Source: Ornithodoros turicata
Taxonomy: Eukaryota; Arthropoda; Arachnida; Ixodida; Argasidae
Length of the DNA stretch: 64,000 bases
Reading direction: 5' to 3'
Assembly: GCF_037126465.1 (NCBI RefSeq)
Contig: NC_088206.1
Span: forward strand, 71,675,687-71,739,686
Position 1 is the first letter of the stretch; every line of letters starts with the position of its first letter. Positions 20,512 to 30,959 of this stretch are shown one piece after another. The notes below the pieces were generated by a model. It saw only the letters and a list, made by a program, of their open reading frames with translations, did no database searches and had not been told where the DNA came from. A program made the position numbers and the translations under genes.

Positions 20512-21676
20512 TTTTCTTTAAGAACGTACGATACGTCCCACACCGCGCGTGCACAGCAAACAACATGCCCAGAATGACAGCTCATTCTTTGAAGAAAAAG
20601 CAAAAAAAGAGAAACATAGAAGATCAGTTTCCGTAGTTTGGCCCTCCCTGTTATGACCTCAGTCATAGCTGGTGACAGTTGCGCCAGTGGCGAGAAAGCA
20701 GAACAGCCAGCTTATCACTCCCACTTAGGATGTCCCGACGTCGTGACCTTGACCGCCAACACCTACTCCACTCCAAAGCACGTGACCCTCTGACGTGGGA
20801 CGAGCGCTGTCCTCCATGCGCTCATGAGGCGCCCGAAATCCCCGAATTACAGATTTATGGATTTATGTAATCAGCCATTTAATAGTTAGGCTGCTTGCCC
20901 GTATAGCGCAACTGCAAAAGCGGCATCCGTGCTCCTCTCATAACTTTTTTTCAACGTGATCACTTGCGGATAAAAAAAAATAACACTCGTTAGAAATCAA
21001 CATTATAAGTAACACTGATTCTGCAGTCTTATTATAGCACACAGCACTAGTAACACATTGATACTCAACCCGTAGGTTATCAAGAAAGAAAAGGCAGAAA
21101 TATCCACCATTCGTGTACGTCTTGATATAGTCATTCTCCAATCACGTTTTATTTTAGACGAATAGTAGATACCTTGTTATTGACCAAACATTTGTGGGAC
21201 ACGGGCTGGGGGAAAATTAGCGGTAAAGTGCACCGGCGACACACGGTAGGTAGGATTTAGGACCTCTCAGTGAGCATTACATCTTCTAGAGCATTATAAC
21301 ACATGTAAGGCTTCAAGTGTTCAGAAGACCCAAATGTCGCCACACCAGCACTGGACAGCTGTTTCGGCCTTCTTGGGCCTCTTCAACAGTGCGCAGGTGG
21401 GCAACGTTTGAGTGGACGTGGTGGCAGAAGTTCACGTGGAACGTGACCCCGTCAGGCTGAGAGACTCACCACTGAAAGCCCAGTGCAAAGTCAGTGGAGT
21501 ATATAGGTGGAAAATAGCAGAAGGCTGCAGAACATGGGTAAGGCTGTAAGGCTTCAAGTTTTTTACAGCGAGAGCTGCTAGTGCCTCGTTTCCCGAAATC
21601 GCGGCGTCTTCCGCAGAAGGGAAAGCGAACACAGTATTAGCGTATTAGACACGACGAGGACAATGTTAGCTTGACG
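20512..21676. other. No recognised feature
   Basis: AAGGCTTCAAGT recurs near 21310 and 21547 but no larger repeat is clear. No supported gene. Confidence 0.35.
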
Positions 21677-21677
21677 C

Positions 21678-22121
21678 TTGAGCTTAAAAAAAAAAAAGAA
21701 AGAAAGAAAAGCATCCGTAGTGATTCTGCTTCAGACACCATGGAGATACCGGGTCCTGCTGTCGTACAAGCTTTGCGGCCGGCACCGCGAACGGAAGCGC
21801 AGAGCTCGCAAAGACCCAGCTCGTCGTGCAGCCGAGACGGCAAACGAGAGAGTGCGACGTCAGGACCCCAATAGACGCGAAGACACTGCTGTGGATGCTG
21901 GCGAAGCAGAGGCAAGGCGGACTCAACCGCAAGACTTTGCAGTACGTGCCGCCGAAGCTTAGGCAAAGAGGCGTCAGAGGCAAGCGAAAGCAGAAGGAAG
22001 GAGCCACGAAGGGATTCAGGGAGAAGCCAACCCGATTGGGTACAGTTGCTCGCTGTGCAATCGCTTGTGGTTCAAGAATGATCTTACATTTACTTGCCAT
22101 GCACTGCTTCGACTAGACTAG
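21678..22121 (+). pseudogene. Helitron-type ORF N-terminal remnant
   Basis: One frame (stop at 22119-22121) carries an arginine-rich repetitive stretch with RKDPARRAAETANERVRRQD and DFAVRAAEA, an in-frame TAG at 21960-21962, then a cysteine motif YSCSLCNRLWFKNDL. Arg-rich xxRExEAEAxR repeats followed by a CxVCDRLWFxNDL motif are, from memory, the N-terminal layout of Helitron-like helicase proteins abundant in arachnid genomes. The reading frame before the arginine block is uncertain. Everything downstream (helicase-like N domain, Rep, helicase) is absent, and the frame ends soon after the motif. Inference: a dead 5' fragment. An alternative is another transposon or a domesticated zinc-binding protein. 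Confidence 0.5.
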
Positions 22122-22205
22122 AATTGGACGGTTAAAATGACAGCCCAATGCGGACAATGCTGTCGCCGTGCTGAAATTCGCGTTACACAAGGTACCCGTC
22201 CTGTG

Positions 22206-22206
<1 letters not shown>

Positions 22207-22247
<41 letters not shown>
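22207..22247 (+). repeat. (ATT)n microsatellite
   Basis: About 13 ATT units. Such runs often mark LINE or SINE 3' tails here, but I see no element body next to it. Confidence 0.85.
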
Positions 22248-22248
<1 letters not shown>

Positions 22249-22269
22249 CATATACATTCAGAGACCGAG

Positions 22270-22420
22270 CCCCCAACAATACCGGATATCCTCTGGATGT
22301 AAGGATAATGTCCTAACGAATTCGTACGTCCCATGGATATCCCTCAGATATCCATCGGACGTATACGAATCCGTTAGGACATTATTCGTACATCCAGAGG
22401 ACATTCGGTGTTGTTGGGGG
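22270..22420. mobile_element. Palindromic fold-back, 151 bp
   Basis: Arms of about 70-75 bases: CCCCCAACAATACCGGATAT.. on the left against ..TGTTGTTGGGGG on the right. Inside both arms read CCTCTGGATGTA, TAATGTCCTAACG and TCGTACGTCC or its variant. The centre is ATGGATATC-like. No target duplication seen. Confidence 0.8.
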
Positions 22421-22942
22421 CATTATACTACATAATACGAATACTCAAAAGTACTACAGAAATATTGCAATACAAAGTATTATTTCCCACCCCTGCCGCC
22501 TGTACTGCCACGCGACAAAAGAATGAACACGAACGAACAGGAATGGGGGAGGGCCTTGACCTGGTGATTTAGGACTGTTTAAGTGAAACGGGGATTCCAC
22601 GGGTGCCTTTAGTGTGAAATATGGGGGCCTCTCCAAGGGGGGAAACGCTTAGGGTTGGGAGGGAATGTGGCCTCCGAGGGTTACCACCGTAATAAACTAG
22701 AATCAGAGGCCCGACGCTCATGAGATAATTTCACATTTGAATTCAGGGGCCGTCTGATGTCTCACCCCTACGCGTGCGGTGGGTGAGAAGAGTGGTGCGA
22801 GGTGAAGTTTTGAGGGCGTCGTACGTTAAGAAGCTTCCATATATATAGCAAAAATTTAAAAATAACAACAAAAAAAAACAGCATAACGGAACGACACACG
22901 CAGAGAATAACTCCCAATATGTTGTTGTTGTTGTTTTATTCC
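22421..22942. other. No recognised feature
   Basis: No gene or known repeat; GGGG-rich in places. Confidence 0.35.
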
Positions 22943-23075
22943 GTGCTAGCGCCGCGAAGCAACTGTTGCTATGAGAGGCGTACAGACGTGGACAGGTGGA
23001 GAGAGGACAGCAGGAAGGAGTGGGGGACAGGGGGGCTAGTATGCGCGAGGGGGGGGGCGACAGGGGGTTAGTATA
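22943..23075 (-). mobile_element. SINE-A 3' part
   Basis: Plus strand reads GCTAGCGCCGCGAAGCAACT and GGAGAGAGGACAGCAGGAAG, i.e. the SINE-A 3' end on minus. The 5' part is replaced by G-rich sequence (23049-23057). Confidence 0.8.
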
Positions 23076-23356
23076 TTAAGGTTTCAAATGTTGTATTAGC
23101 CCTTAAAAGCGGCGCTGTGTCGGTACCACCGAATGTGTTTACGTAGTTTATTAACAGATTAGAACCTCATTTTCCTTACTACTGAAAAGAATGTTTCCTA
23201 CTGTAGGCGAAATCCGTACAAGTGACTATACAAATGTCCTGTCAAGATGTGCCTTATATAAGACGGAATACGAGACTGCCTTCCCGATCCTTAGGCAGGA
23301 AAGGGGTCGAGACCCACACAGAGTGAACTATGCATGGGGCAAGACCGTCCCCCTTT

Positions 23357-23965
23357 CAAGCCCATATTTATTTATTTATTTATTTATTATACGTCAAAGG
23401 CCCGTAGGCATAACATGACGGAGTCGTGGGTTGCATAGTAGCAACGTACAAAGCAAGTTATAGGCAAAGTGCAAAAACACTTATATGAACAGAAACAAAT
23501 AAACAAGCAATGGACAAAGTGCATGGCAAAGTGCAAAAACACTTATATGAATAGCAACAAATAAACAAGCAATGGACATTACACAGTATAACTAAAGAAC
23601 ATTGTGGGCACTAAATGCTCAAGTCACCCATTAAATCAACAATTCTCTTTTTGAATGAAACAGGATTAGTAATGGTTGCAATATCATGGTCAAGATCATT
23701 CCAGTGTCGTATTGAACGAGGCAAGAAAGACTCCTGGTAAAAGTCGTGCTTACAAAATGGCCTCATTATTTTATTAGGATGGTCAAGGCGCGATGAACTG
23801 TAATATGCACTCTGTAGCATATCTGTGTGTAATGCCTTGTGAAAAATCTTGTGAAAAAGGCATATGGCTTGAATGCTCTGGGGAGAGCATTCCAGGTGTG
23901 CGTTCGCGGGGTTAGTGGTTAGCATAGGTTTATGCCTGGCTACACTGTATCCAAGCGTCAATAAG
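23357..23965 (-). pseudogene. LINE C-terminus and 3' UTR, 5'-truncated
   Basis: Minus frame 23611-23961 ends in a sequence with YQESFLPRSIRHWNDLD, the Y..SFLPRTIR.WN.L motif near the C-terminus of jockey/CR1-like LINE ORF2 proteins (knowledge). Then follows a 3' UTR of about 215 bases and an (AAAT)n tail at 23366-23389. The UTR has a tandem duplication of about 52 bases (GGCAAAGTGCAAAAACACTT at 23464 and again near 23527). The reverse transcriptase domain is absent, as expected for 5' truncation. Confidence 0.7.
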
Positions 23966-24385
23966 CAGGGAGGAATAAAAGCGCACTAGACGGTATCTCG
24001 GCAAAATTATTATTGATGACCGTGGGTTAAGGGTCAGCACGCAATGCCTGCATGGTTCACGTTTATTGCAAAAATTGTACCGCTCTCGCCCCACAACGAA
24101 CAGCGTGCGAATTGTATGAGAAGTTATTAACCAAACATCGTCGCACCAGAGTTACACGGAAATAAAGATGACGTGTCTGCACGCACTATATACACTTTGC
24201 TAACGACAGAGCAGCTGCAAACTGACAGTATTGTTCTGCTATGTACAGACTACAAAATTGTGTGTCCGATCTACCAGAGTGCTCGATAACAATAAGATCA
24301 TCCGCATGCACGCCACACAGTTTCCCAATTACGATTTGTAGGGATAAAGCATCTGTTTTTTTATCACATTTCGTCCGTGACAATA
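23966..24385. other. No recognised feature
   Basis: No supported gene or repeat. Confidence 0.35.
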
Positions 24386-24551
24386 GAGAGTTTTAGCGCG
24401 TCGTACGCTGTCTCCTTCGCGTACGTAAGGGACAGCGGAGTGGTTCTGCGGACTGCGCGAAGCTCTCTACGGTTTGCGCATGCGCAGAACCATCAACGCT
24501 ATTACGCTTACGTACGCAAAGGCGATAACGTACGGTGCACTAAAACTCACT
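24386..24551. mobile_element. M1 fold-back MITE, copy 3
   Basis: GAGAGTTTTAGCGCGTCGTA on the left and GTACGGTGCACTAAAACTCA on the right, with the same internal GGTTCTGCG..GCGCGAAGCTCTCT block as copies 1, 4 and 5. The left flank is TA. Confidence 0.8.
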
Positions 24552-24879
24552 CATATCGTCGCCAAACGTAAACATAGCGCAGCAGTGGCGCACGCAGGGA
24601 CGCCTTGTGAGCGTGGGCTGCTCTTTTTCTTTTTTTAAATACGATATCGCGCGTACGCCGCAAGCTTTCGTTGAAGCATCTCGCGGGACAAGCGGTTCAA
24701 CGCAGCAGACGACGACGATAAAGTTTTCTTTTTTCTTTTTCACTCGTTTATTTGCCAAGGAAATACGAAGTGCAGAAAGAAAAACCTGCATAAAGCAGCG
24801 TCTTAGCCCCCCATAAATAGCCCTAGATGATACGTAGGGCTGAGTGTGTATATCATGGTTGGTATATATCGTGGTTGGT

Positions 24880-25077
24880 TGTCTGTACATATTTTTTGTA
24901 TAAATGCTATGTATAGTTCAATGTTCATCTATTTTATTTGTACCTTTGTTGTGGCAACTTAATTAATTGATATTTGTTTGATCACATGCAAGCTGTTGTT
25001 TTTGCTGCCAGAGTATATTGAAAGGCGAGGCTAGTCAAGCTGTTGCTACCAACAGCTTTCTCCTCGTTATTCATGTA
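24880..25077 (+). mobile_element. LINE 3' UTR, 5' part (split by M9)
   Basis: GCTGTTGTTTTTGCTGCCAG, AAAGGCGAGGCTAGTCAAGC, CTCCTCGTTATTCATGTA: the characteristic 3' UTR of a CR1/L2-like tick LINE (knowledge). It is interrupted at ATGTA and resumes at 25476 with TATGGTAAATAAA. Confidence 0.6.
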
Positions 25078-25475
25078 CAGGGTGTATGCTATAAAAGGAC
25101 AGTGACATTTTCGCGCCTGACACTATATCTATTTGAGAGACGGTCTTGTGCTGCCATACAGTGAATCACTTATGCCAGAGAAACCTACGAAAAAATTGTG
25201 GTTACCATTCACTGCGTAATAAAGTAAACACGGCCACGGAAACTTTCGTCTTCATGTGTTTCCTATGCGCAATACCGATGGATGGAGGTGAAAGTTTGCA
25301 TGGTCATATTTATTTTGTTACACAATGCTAGGTAACCACAATCGTTTCGTAGGTTCCTCTAGCATAAATGATTCACTTTGAGGCAGAGAAAGCCTTTTCG
25401 TGATAGAGGTATAGCATCAAGGAGGTATCACTTTTTGCACGAAAATGTGACTGACCTTTTATAGCATACACCCTG
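25078..25475. mobile_element. M9 MITE, copy 1, inside a LINE 3' UTR
   Basis: Inverted ends of about 36 bases (CAGGGTGTATGCTATAAAAG; right end complement CTTTTATAGCATACACCCTG) with few mismatches and TA on both sides (25076-25077 and 25476-25477). TA targets point to Tc1/mariner-type mobilisation (knowledge). Non-coding. Confidence 0.8.
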
Positions 25476-25515
25476 TATATGGTAAATAAAAATTTCATTA
25501 AATAAACTCAAACTT
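25476..25515 (+). mobile_element. LINE 3' UTR, terminal part
   Basis: TATGGTAAATAAAAATTTC completes the 3' end interrupted by M9; AATAAA is the probable polyadenylation signal. Confidence 0.55.
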
Positions 25516-25659
25516 TTGTTAGCTGTTATAACATTTTGGGCTGCCTGTGTCGTGCGACTCAGTTGCAGACGACCTCTTCGTGACTCTTGCGTCGGAGAGC
25601 TTGAGGGCGGAATCCCGCTATACTAAAAAAACGTGTTTCCGCTCCGTCGAACGCTGAAC

Positions 25660-25702
25660 GCGTAGCGTCTTACCGTTAGCGTTCGGTTCACTAAAACTCT
25701 CT
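25660..25702. mobile_element. M1-like end fragment
   Basis: CACTAAAACTCTCTC preceded by a short GCGTTCGGTT stem matches only the right end of M1. Low confidence. Confidence 0.3.
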
Positions 25703-27424
25703 CTCTTGCATCAGAGAAAACGCGGCAATCCTGCATGCAAAACATCGACCCGCCTCGAAGGCAGTAGATACAATGTTCGCAACAATGAATGTTGCCAACT
25801 CAACGTTCAGGTTTAATCCCCAACTATCCCGATTTTGCTGCTCGCGGCTGAAAACAGGTAGAAGAGGCGACGGTAGGGTCCCACTTTGTTATGCTTGATG
25901 CTTACGTAAGCAGATCCCCTCTGTACCTCGACGTGTTGTTCTATCTGCATAGACGGGGTGAACGAGAGACGGTTACCATGGCAACTGGGAGAGAAACCTT
26001 GGAGTTATGCGACCTGGCGTCAAATGACGTGGGCTTTCCCATCTCGTAACCAATTGGCGCGGAAAAGCTGGGGAGGTTAAGCTTACAAAACTGTCTCGGG
26101 GGAAATTTGTCAGAAAATTTGGTAAAGTTGTTAGCGTATTGGATAAAGTTAATCAGAAATATAAATATTTGAAATAGGTTAATCACATAGCATCAAATGA
26201 CCGTTTCCAAAAATGAACGTAGCATGCAAGTATTGTGCTGAGCTGTGTTGTCCTATATTCTGGTTATCTTATTGAACACAGGAGATATTTTATAAGATAA
26301 CAATCAATTAAGATAAGAATAATTAAGATAATTAATAGTTAAGGTAATCACTCAATTTTATAATCATATAAGATAATTGATTGAGTTTTTTGGTGCGAAA
26401 GCTATACTTTGGCTATAACGCGCCGAACAACAAGGTAATGTGATAAACCTAGTTAAAACAACTTCTGAGTGTGGCGGCTTAAAAAAAATGAATGGATAAG
26501 AAAAGAGCGCATTGTAAATTCACAGTTCATTAAGATAGCCAATGTCCTTGGCTTATACTATAAGAAATGTATATACTCGAGTAAAAGGAACAATATCACC
26601 CAGCAAAAGAGCTGGATGAAGACGTACATTAAGATTATTATTGAACATACGTATAATTATTATTGAACAGGCAATACAGTAGAATACTTTACTTTTCTTT
26701 TGGTTATCTTTGTAACGTTTATTTGGAAAACAAAGAAAGAACTATAACGAAATGGTGCTCGCTAAATTCGTAAATTCGTTTGACGCCATAACATTGTAGT
26801 AGCTGGCTCCCAGTACGAGGACTTAATACTTACTTACTAGTACTTAATACTTAGTACAATATATTCTACCGTTTTATTTCGATTCTCTTACCGTGCAAAA
26901 TGTTGCGCAACATATAGTGGCGAATACTGCTGGTCGTTCTCGTACAGCGCGGTGTAGTGAGTGTATCGTACCGGTACCGGTACCGGTATGGGTTCAGTGA
27001 AGCAACGAACGAAGAGAGAACGAAACTGCCAATGAAACGCGACGTATACATTGCACCGAAGCAACCAGTGTAACACGCAGAATCGAGCCGGTGCAAGGTT
27101 TTCTGCACTACGACGACGAGTGGAATTCGTATAGGTCAAAACTTCCGGGAAATCTGTCACCGTTTACAGACGCTGTGATGAACGTCCTCGATTGCGCACG
27201 TATATACACGTTGGCTGTACCAGGCATACATGTATGAAGGCCAGGCGTCAAGGCAGCCGTAAATTAGAAGAGGCGTGACGAAACGGAAATAAAGAAGGGC
27301 AAACTGGCACAGGCGAGCATAAAGTGGACTGAGCACAAGGAGCGCTGAAGGAAAGAGATGGCCTGTAAGCTTTTTGAGATAAAGAACTGCGCTCTCAGAA
27401 CCAATGGAGTAATTTCAGCCCTTT
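25703..27424. other. No recognised gene; AT-rich middle
   Basis: 26130-26700 is AT-rich with an imperfect hairpin (ACTCAATT..AATTGATTGAGT near 26350-26386). Three GGTACC-type hexamers lie at about 26969-26988. No supported gene. Confidence 0.4.
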
Positions 27425-28075
27425 AGGGAGTATAGCTACAGTGACGGGAGTAAACTTCGGAGTGAAGGGACTCAAATAGAGAGTAATTGCAGTCTATACT
27501 CGTGTTCAACTTAAGAAGGTAAATAAATTATAGCCAGTGACAACATAAGTCATACACTTGACCCGGCCCACACGCAAGAATCGCTCCGCGCGCGCAAATG
27601 TAGTGCCGCGCGGCCAAGTGAGCACTAGGGAGAGAGAGAGAGAGAGAGAGAGGAGGCACTACATCGCAAAGCGGGGGCGTCGTGAAAAGGCTGGTAGCCA
27701 ATCGCAGGAGCCTTCCACGGATGAATGGGCGGTCCCAATTGTAGGACTTAAGTTGTCACTGACTAAAGTCCGTCAACTACATACGCCGTTGGGGATAGGG
27801 AGACTCAATAGTGGGCCAAGAGAAATACTGCAGCGCCACCACGCAGCGTAGTGTCACGTGGCCAGTCTAAACAGCCAATACGAAAGCAGAGTGAGTACGA
27901 CGAGTTACATTATCTGGCGGAGGAGCGACCGTGACCTCTCTGTGTCCTGCCATCCTATACCTGCGGCGCAGTAATATTTGGAGAGCTGACGGAATAGATT
28001 TCTTTTCCTTCTTAAGTTGAACACGACTGTAGGGGAGTGGAAGCTCGAGCAGGACCCAAATTACTCAGTTTCTCC
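27425..28075. mobile_element. Old M4 copy, interrupted
   Basis: The flanks of the 525 bp insertion join to GAGTAATTGCAG..TAGGGGAGTGGAAGCTC.., matching the GGGGAGTAATTGCAG / GGGGAGTAGAAGCTGC blocks at the end of the M4 copy at 52106-52624. Only one side of M4 is visible and it is highly diverged. Confidence 0.5.
27501..28025. mobile_element. 525 bp element with 20+ bp inverted ends, inside M4
   Basis: Ends CGTGTTCAACTTAAGAAGG (27501) and CCTTCTTAAGTTGAACACG (ending 28025) are exact complements over 19 bases. ACT lies at 27498-27500 and again at 28026-28028, a possible 3-base duplication. It includes (GA)n at about 27629-27652. No transposase motif. Confidence 0.6.
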
Positions 28076-28189
28076 TTAGGCCGGTTCAATAGTATATACC
28101 GTCGACCTAACAGACGATGTTTAGAACAAAACGCTAATCTGCATCTTGCCTGCGTGAGACGGGAAGTACCTGGAAAAGTAACTCATGTA

Positions 28190-28744
28190 CAGAGTTGTAC
28201 ACGTTACTCGAAAAAAGTAATTGATTACAATTAATGTTACTACTGCGCGAAAAGTAATTCTTTACCGTTAAAAATTACTTCATCAGAAATGTAATACGTT
28301 ACCGATTAGAAATGTAACGCGTTACTTTTCCCGTTACTTTTAAATTGTCTCGCCTCCTGTCCCAGATGAGGACGACTGTATAGGCGTTGAAACATCCGCT
28401 TCGTTTTGTTACTATTGTTACTGTTGCTCCAGTAGGTCGCGGTTGTAAGGAATTATCGTATTATTGTGGTCTGCATGGAACACGTGAGGACTAGAGACGG
28501 CTGTCACAGTGACCTCTGCGTCATTGCTTCAGTCGAAGATCGGGCTTGCTGAAAAGTGTTGCCGTTGTTGATAGAAGGTTAAAAAAGTAATCGATTACTC
28601 AGTAATTGATTACCGAAAATTGTAATCAGATTACTTGGAAAATTACTTGCTCACAAAATTAATTGATTACGTTAAAATTTACTGAAAAAAGTAATTGATT
28701 ACTAGTAACGCAATTACTAGTAACGCGTTACGTACAACTCTGCA
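28190..28744. mobile_element. hAT-like MITE with GTAATNNATTAC-rich ends
   Basis: Left CAGAGTTGTACACGTTAC and right GTTACGTACAACTCTG are inverted; many GTAATTGATTAC and GTTACT motifs lie inside both ends. CTCATGTA (28182-28189) and GTCATGTA (28745-28752) are a candidate 8-base duplication with one mismatch. The interior is non-coding. Confidence 0.65.
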
Positions 28745-28954
28745 GTCATGTATCACCTAAAAAAAAAAGAAAGAAAGATGCCACGATCGCACAGGAGAAT
28801 GGTTACGGATGCATTGCGCGACGCACGACGAATGCAGGCTCAGAAAAAAACGGTGGTATCCCCACGGTAATTCACTTCCTGACCTCAATGACAGGACCCG
28901 AGGAGTACATGAGTATAGATATTCTTAAAAAAAAAAAACACCTCGAAAACCGTC

Positions 28955-29162
28955 CTAGAAAAGCATCTCTTCTCTCAGGGAGAGAATGGTTTCCTCCTCG
29001 TCGGAACGCAATCTACAGTTAGGGTCATTAAAGGCAACAAAGAAACCCCGCAACCGGACTCGTGCAGGTAATGCCTCAAAGTGTTTCCCTTTCGCTTCCG
29101 CAGGCATCTTGTTTCCCACACGCACGAGCACATCTTCACCCGGCCGAAACGCTGCCCACATT
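28955..29162 (-). CDS. Exon-like ORF, unknown
   Basis: Minus-strand frame with a good-looking splice acceptor TTGTTTATCTCCCAG just upstream (exon start about 29162) and a TAG stop at 28955. It encodes about 68 residues with protein-like composition: PGEDVLVRVGNKMPAEAKGK, a middle with RVRLRGFFVAFNDPN, and an acidic stretch SDEEETILSLREE. Upstream of the acceptor the frame continues open to 29254 but reads less like protein. No AATAAA is close downstream. PGEDVLVRV faintly recalls integrase C-terminal PGD.V.VR motifs, but this is too short to call. Alternatives: host terminal exon, retroelement fragment, chance. Confidence 0.3.
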
Positions 29163-29316
29163 CTGGGAGATAAACAAGTGACGTTGCGTTTCTTTCCGAT
29201 GCTATATGTCTTATCTGATTCAATTTCTATACTCCCGTAGTATTTTTCTGACACTTTTGTTCTTATTGTACCCTATATATTTTTTATCGGCCATTTTTAT
29301 CTTTCCACTCAGTGGG

Positions 29317-29469
29317 CCCAAGCAGCACAATGTACTGAAAGTGGAGTGCAATAGGGGTGGACAGTATGTGTCTTATCAATGTTCTTTAGTTTCACGAGTC
29401 TGTTCAGGGCCTTCCACCTACCCGTCCACCCCCATTGCACTCGACTTTCAGTACATTGTGCTGCTTGGG
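29317..29469. mobile_element. M2 fold-back MITE, copy 1 (153 bp)
   Basis: CCCAAGCAGCACAATGTACT on the left and AGTACATTGTGCTGCTTGGG on the right; arms continue through GAGTGCAATAGGGGTGG and its complement (about 45 bases each). The centre is TATGTGTCTTATCAATGTTC..TTCACGAGTCTGTTC. Confidence 0.85.
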
Positions 29470-29689
29470 GAACACCACTTCTGCCGGTAGCACAATGGAT
29501 TAATCCAAGAGCACACATTCCTGTAGCTCGAAAGATACATTTCTCCTCAGAAGCCGCTGCTGAAGCTGCCTGCGTACCTGTGTGCTGTGTGCGTGTGTGT
29601 TGTGTTTTTGCCTATCGTTCTACTGATGTTGTCTCACTGACTCCACTGACTGTCGGCCCTTCTTCAACGTCGTTCACCGTCCCATCATC

Positions 29690-29800
29690 AGGATACATCT
29701 CATTCCGTCCCTTGTGCCTCAGGGTAATGGGCCGCACTCGTGAGGCGAATTCCCCGATTCATCATCATTAATTTATCTGTTGTTGCAGTTGTTGTAATCA
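29690..29800 (+). mobile_element. LINE 3' end fragment
   Basis: TCAGGGTAATGGGCCGCACT, GAGGCGAATTCCCCGATTCA and TCATCATCATTAATTTAT, then GTTGTTGCAGTTGTTG. This resembles the plus-strand form of the GTT-tailed LINE 3' end seen at 10944, 44508 and 59540, but diverged. Confidence 0.45.
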
Positions 29801-30282
29801 CTCGTACCTCAATTTTCGTACTGCGCGACCAGCTTATCCCCCCGTGCTTCTAAAATGCTTCATACGCTGCCAAGAACCGGAAGTGACATCACACAGGCAA
29901 CCATCTTGCCTCAAGGCCGTGTAATCCTCGATGCGGCTGACAGCTCTTTCGATGATGGCCTAGAGATGTCATAATCTTGTATCGACTCAAGAACACGAGG
30001 CCTTCAAATGCTGTAGAGGAACTGTCGACACAGAATTGACGTCCAAGCGTGCTGTGGCCACGTTATATTCTTTCGACGTCAACTTGAAAACCGCATCGAC
30101 TGGCAGAGGTGCCGTCAAGTGCTTTGCACACATTTACAAAAAATACTGCGCGAGAACAGGAGGTTTTTTGTTTTTTTTTTTCAATTGACATACGAAGTGC
30201 TTGCTTGGAGTACGACTGTATGGGCGACAACCCCCTCTCTGTCTCTCTCTCGACAGTACTAAGTATTCAATTGCGTGATAAA
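29801..30282. other. No recognised feature
   Basis: No supported gene; a poly(T) run at about 30165-30181. Confidence 0.35.
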
Positions 30283-30405
30283 GAACCCGGTACCTTATTC
30301 AGAAATAACGGGTCCGTTTTAAAAGTGTACTATTTCGAGGTATGGTACCTGAATTTGAAACGAACCCACTTCGAAATGTCGAATACTAAGGAGCCTCAAA
30401 GCAAC
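30283..30405 (+). repeat. ~36 bp degenerate satellite, block 1
   Basis: Units built on GGTACCTxATTTxGAAA, then a CACTTCGAxATG-like half. Two to three units. The same repeat resumes at about 30960. Confidence 0.55.
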
Positions 30406-30451
30406 CTTCCCTGACCCACCCTGTACAGCCCATGAACTTTTAAAAAATCGT

Positions 30452-30500
30452 TATTAGCGCCGCGAAGCAACAGTGGCTATGAGCGACGTGCAGACGTAAC
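30452..30500 (-). mobile_element. SINE-A 3' end fragment
   Basis: Plus strand TTAGCGCCGCGAAGCAACAG..GGCTATGAGCGACGTGCAGA is the last 45 bases of SINE-A on minus. It abuts the LINE RNase H fragment. Confidence 0.75.
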
Positions 30501-30511
30501 GTTATCCACTG

Positions 30512-30790
30512 TTAAACTATGCAGTGGCCCAGGTCCAGCATCTCCTTGTAGGATTCAAGCACGTCAGCAACAATGGACACGAGAGGACCGCGAATGCCCA
30601 TTGTTGCGAGGCATTGGAAAGCGGCCTTTGAGTCTTTGTAGAAGACCCATGGTCGAACCGAACACTGCAGAATCTTGCGCATGGCAAAGAGCAAAGCATG
30701 CAGCTCAGCACATGCTGACGACGTCTTTTTTTTTTATGAACCGTTCATAAAAACAGGAGTAAAGCCTGCATACAGGTCGCTCATCATATC
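30512..30790 (-). pseudogene. LINE RNase H domain fragment
   Basis: Minus strand encodes SSACAELHALLFAMRKIL, then WVFYKDSKAAFQCL and, near the 3' edge, DLGHCIV, stop, QWI. AELxAL..AL and xxTDSxAAL are RNase H landmarks, and GHxVxxQWIPGH is the usual next motif in I/R1-type LINEs (knowledge). In-frame stops occur before SSAC (within a poly(A)-like AAAAAAAAA) and between V and Q. The reading stops at QWI where SINE-A sequence begins, so the LINE is cut there. Confidence 0.65.
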
Positions 30791-30959
30791 CAATGTGAGC
30801 GCATTGGACAAGCCTGCAGCCCATCATTCTTTCTCTGCAGCCCGGTAACTAATAGGGAAGCAAATGGTAGAGCGAGGGTCCATAAGCCACAAGTACTCCA
30901 AAGTGTACCCAAAAATATGCTCGAGTACTCGGTACTGCAAGTACGCGCCATCAGTGGCT

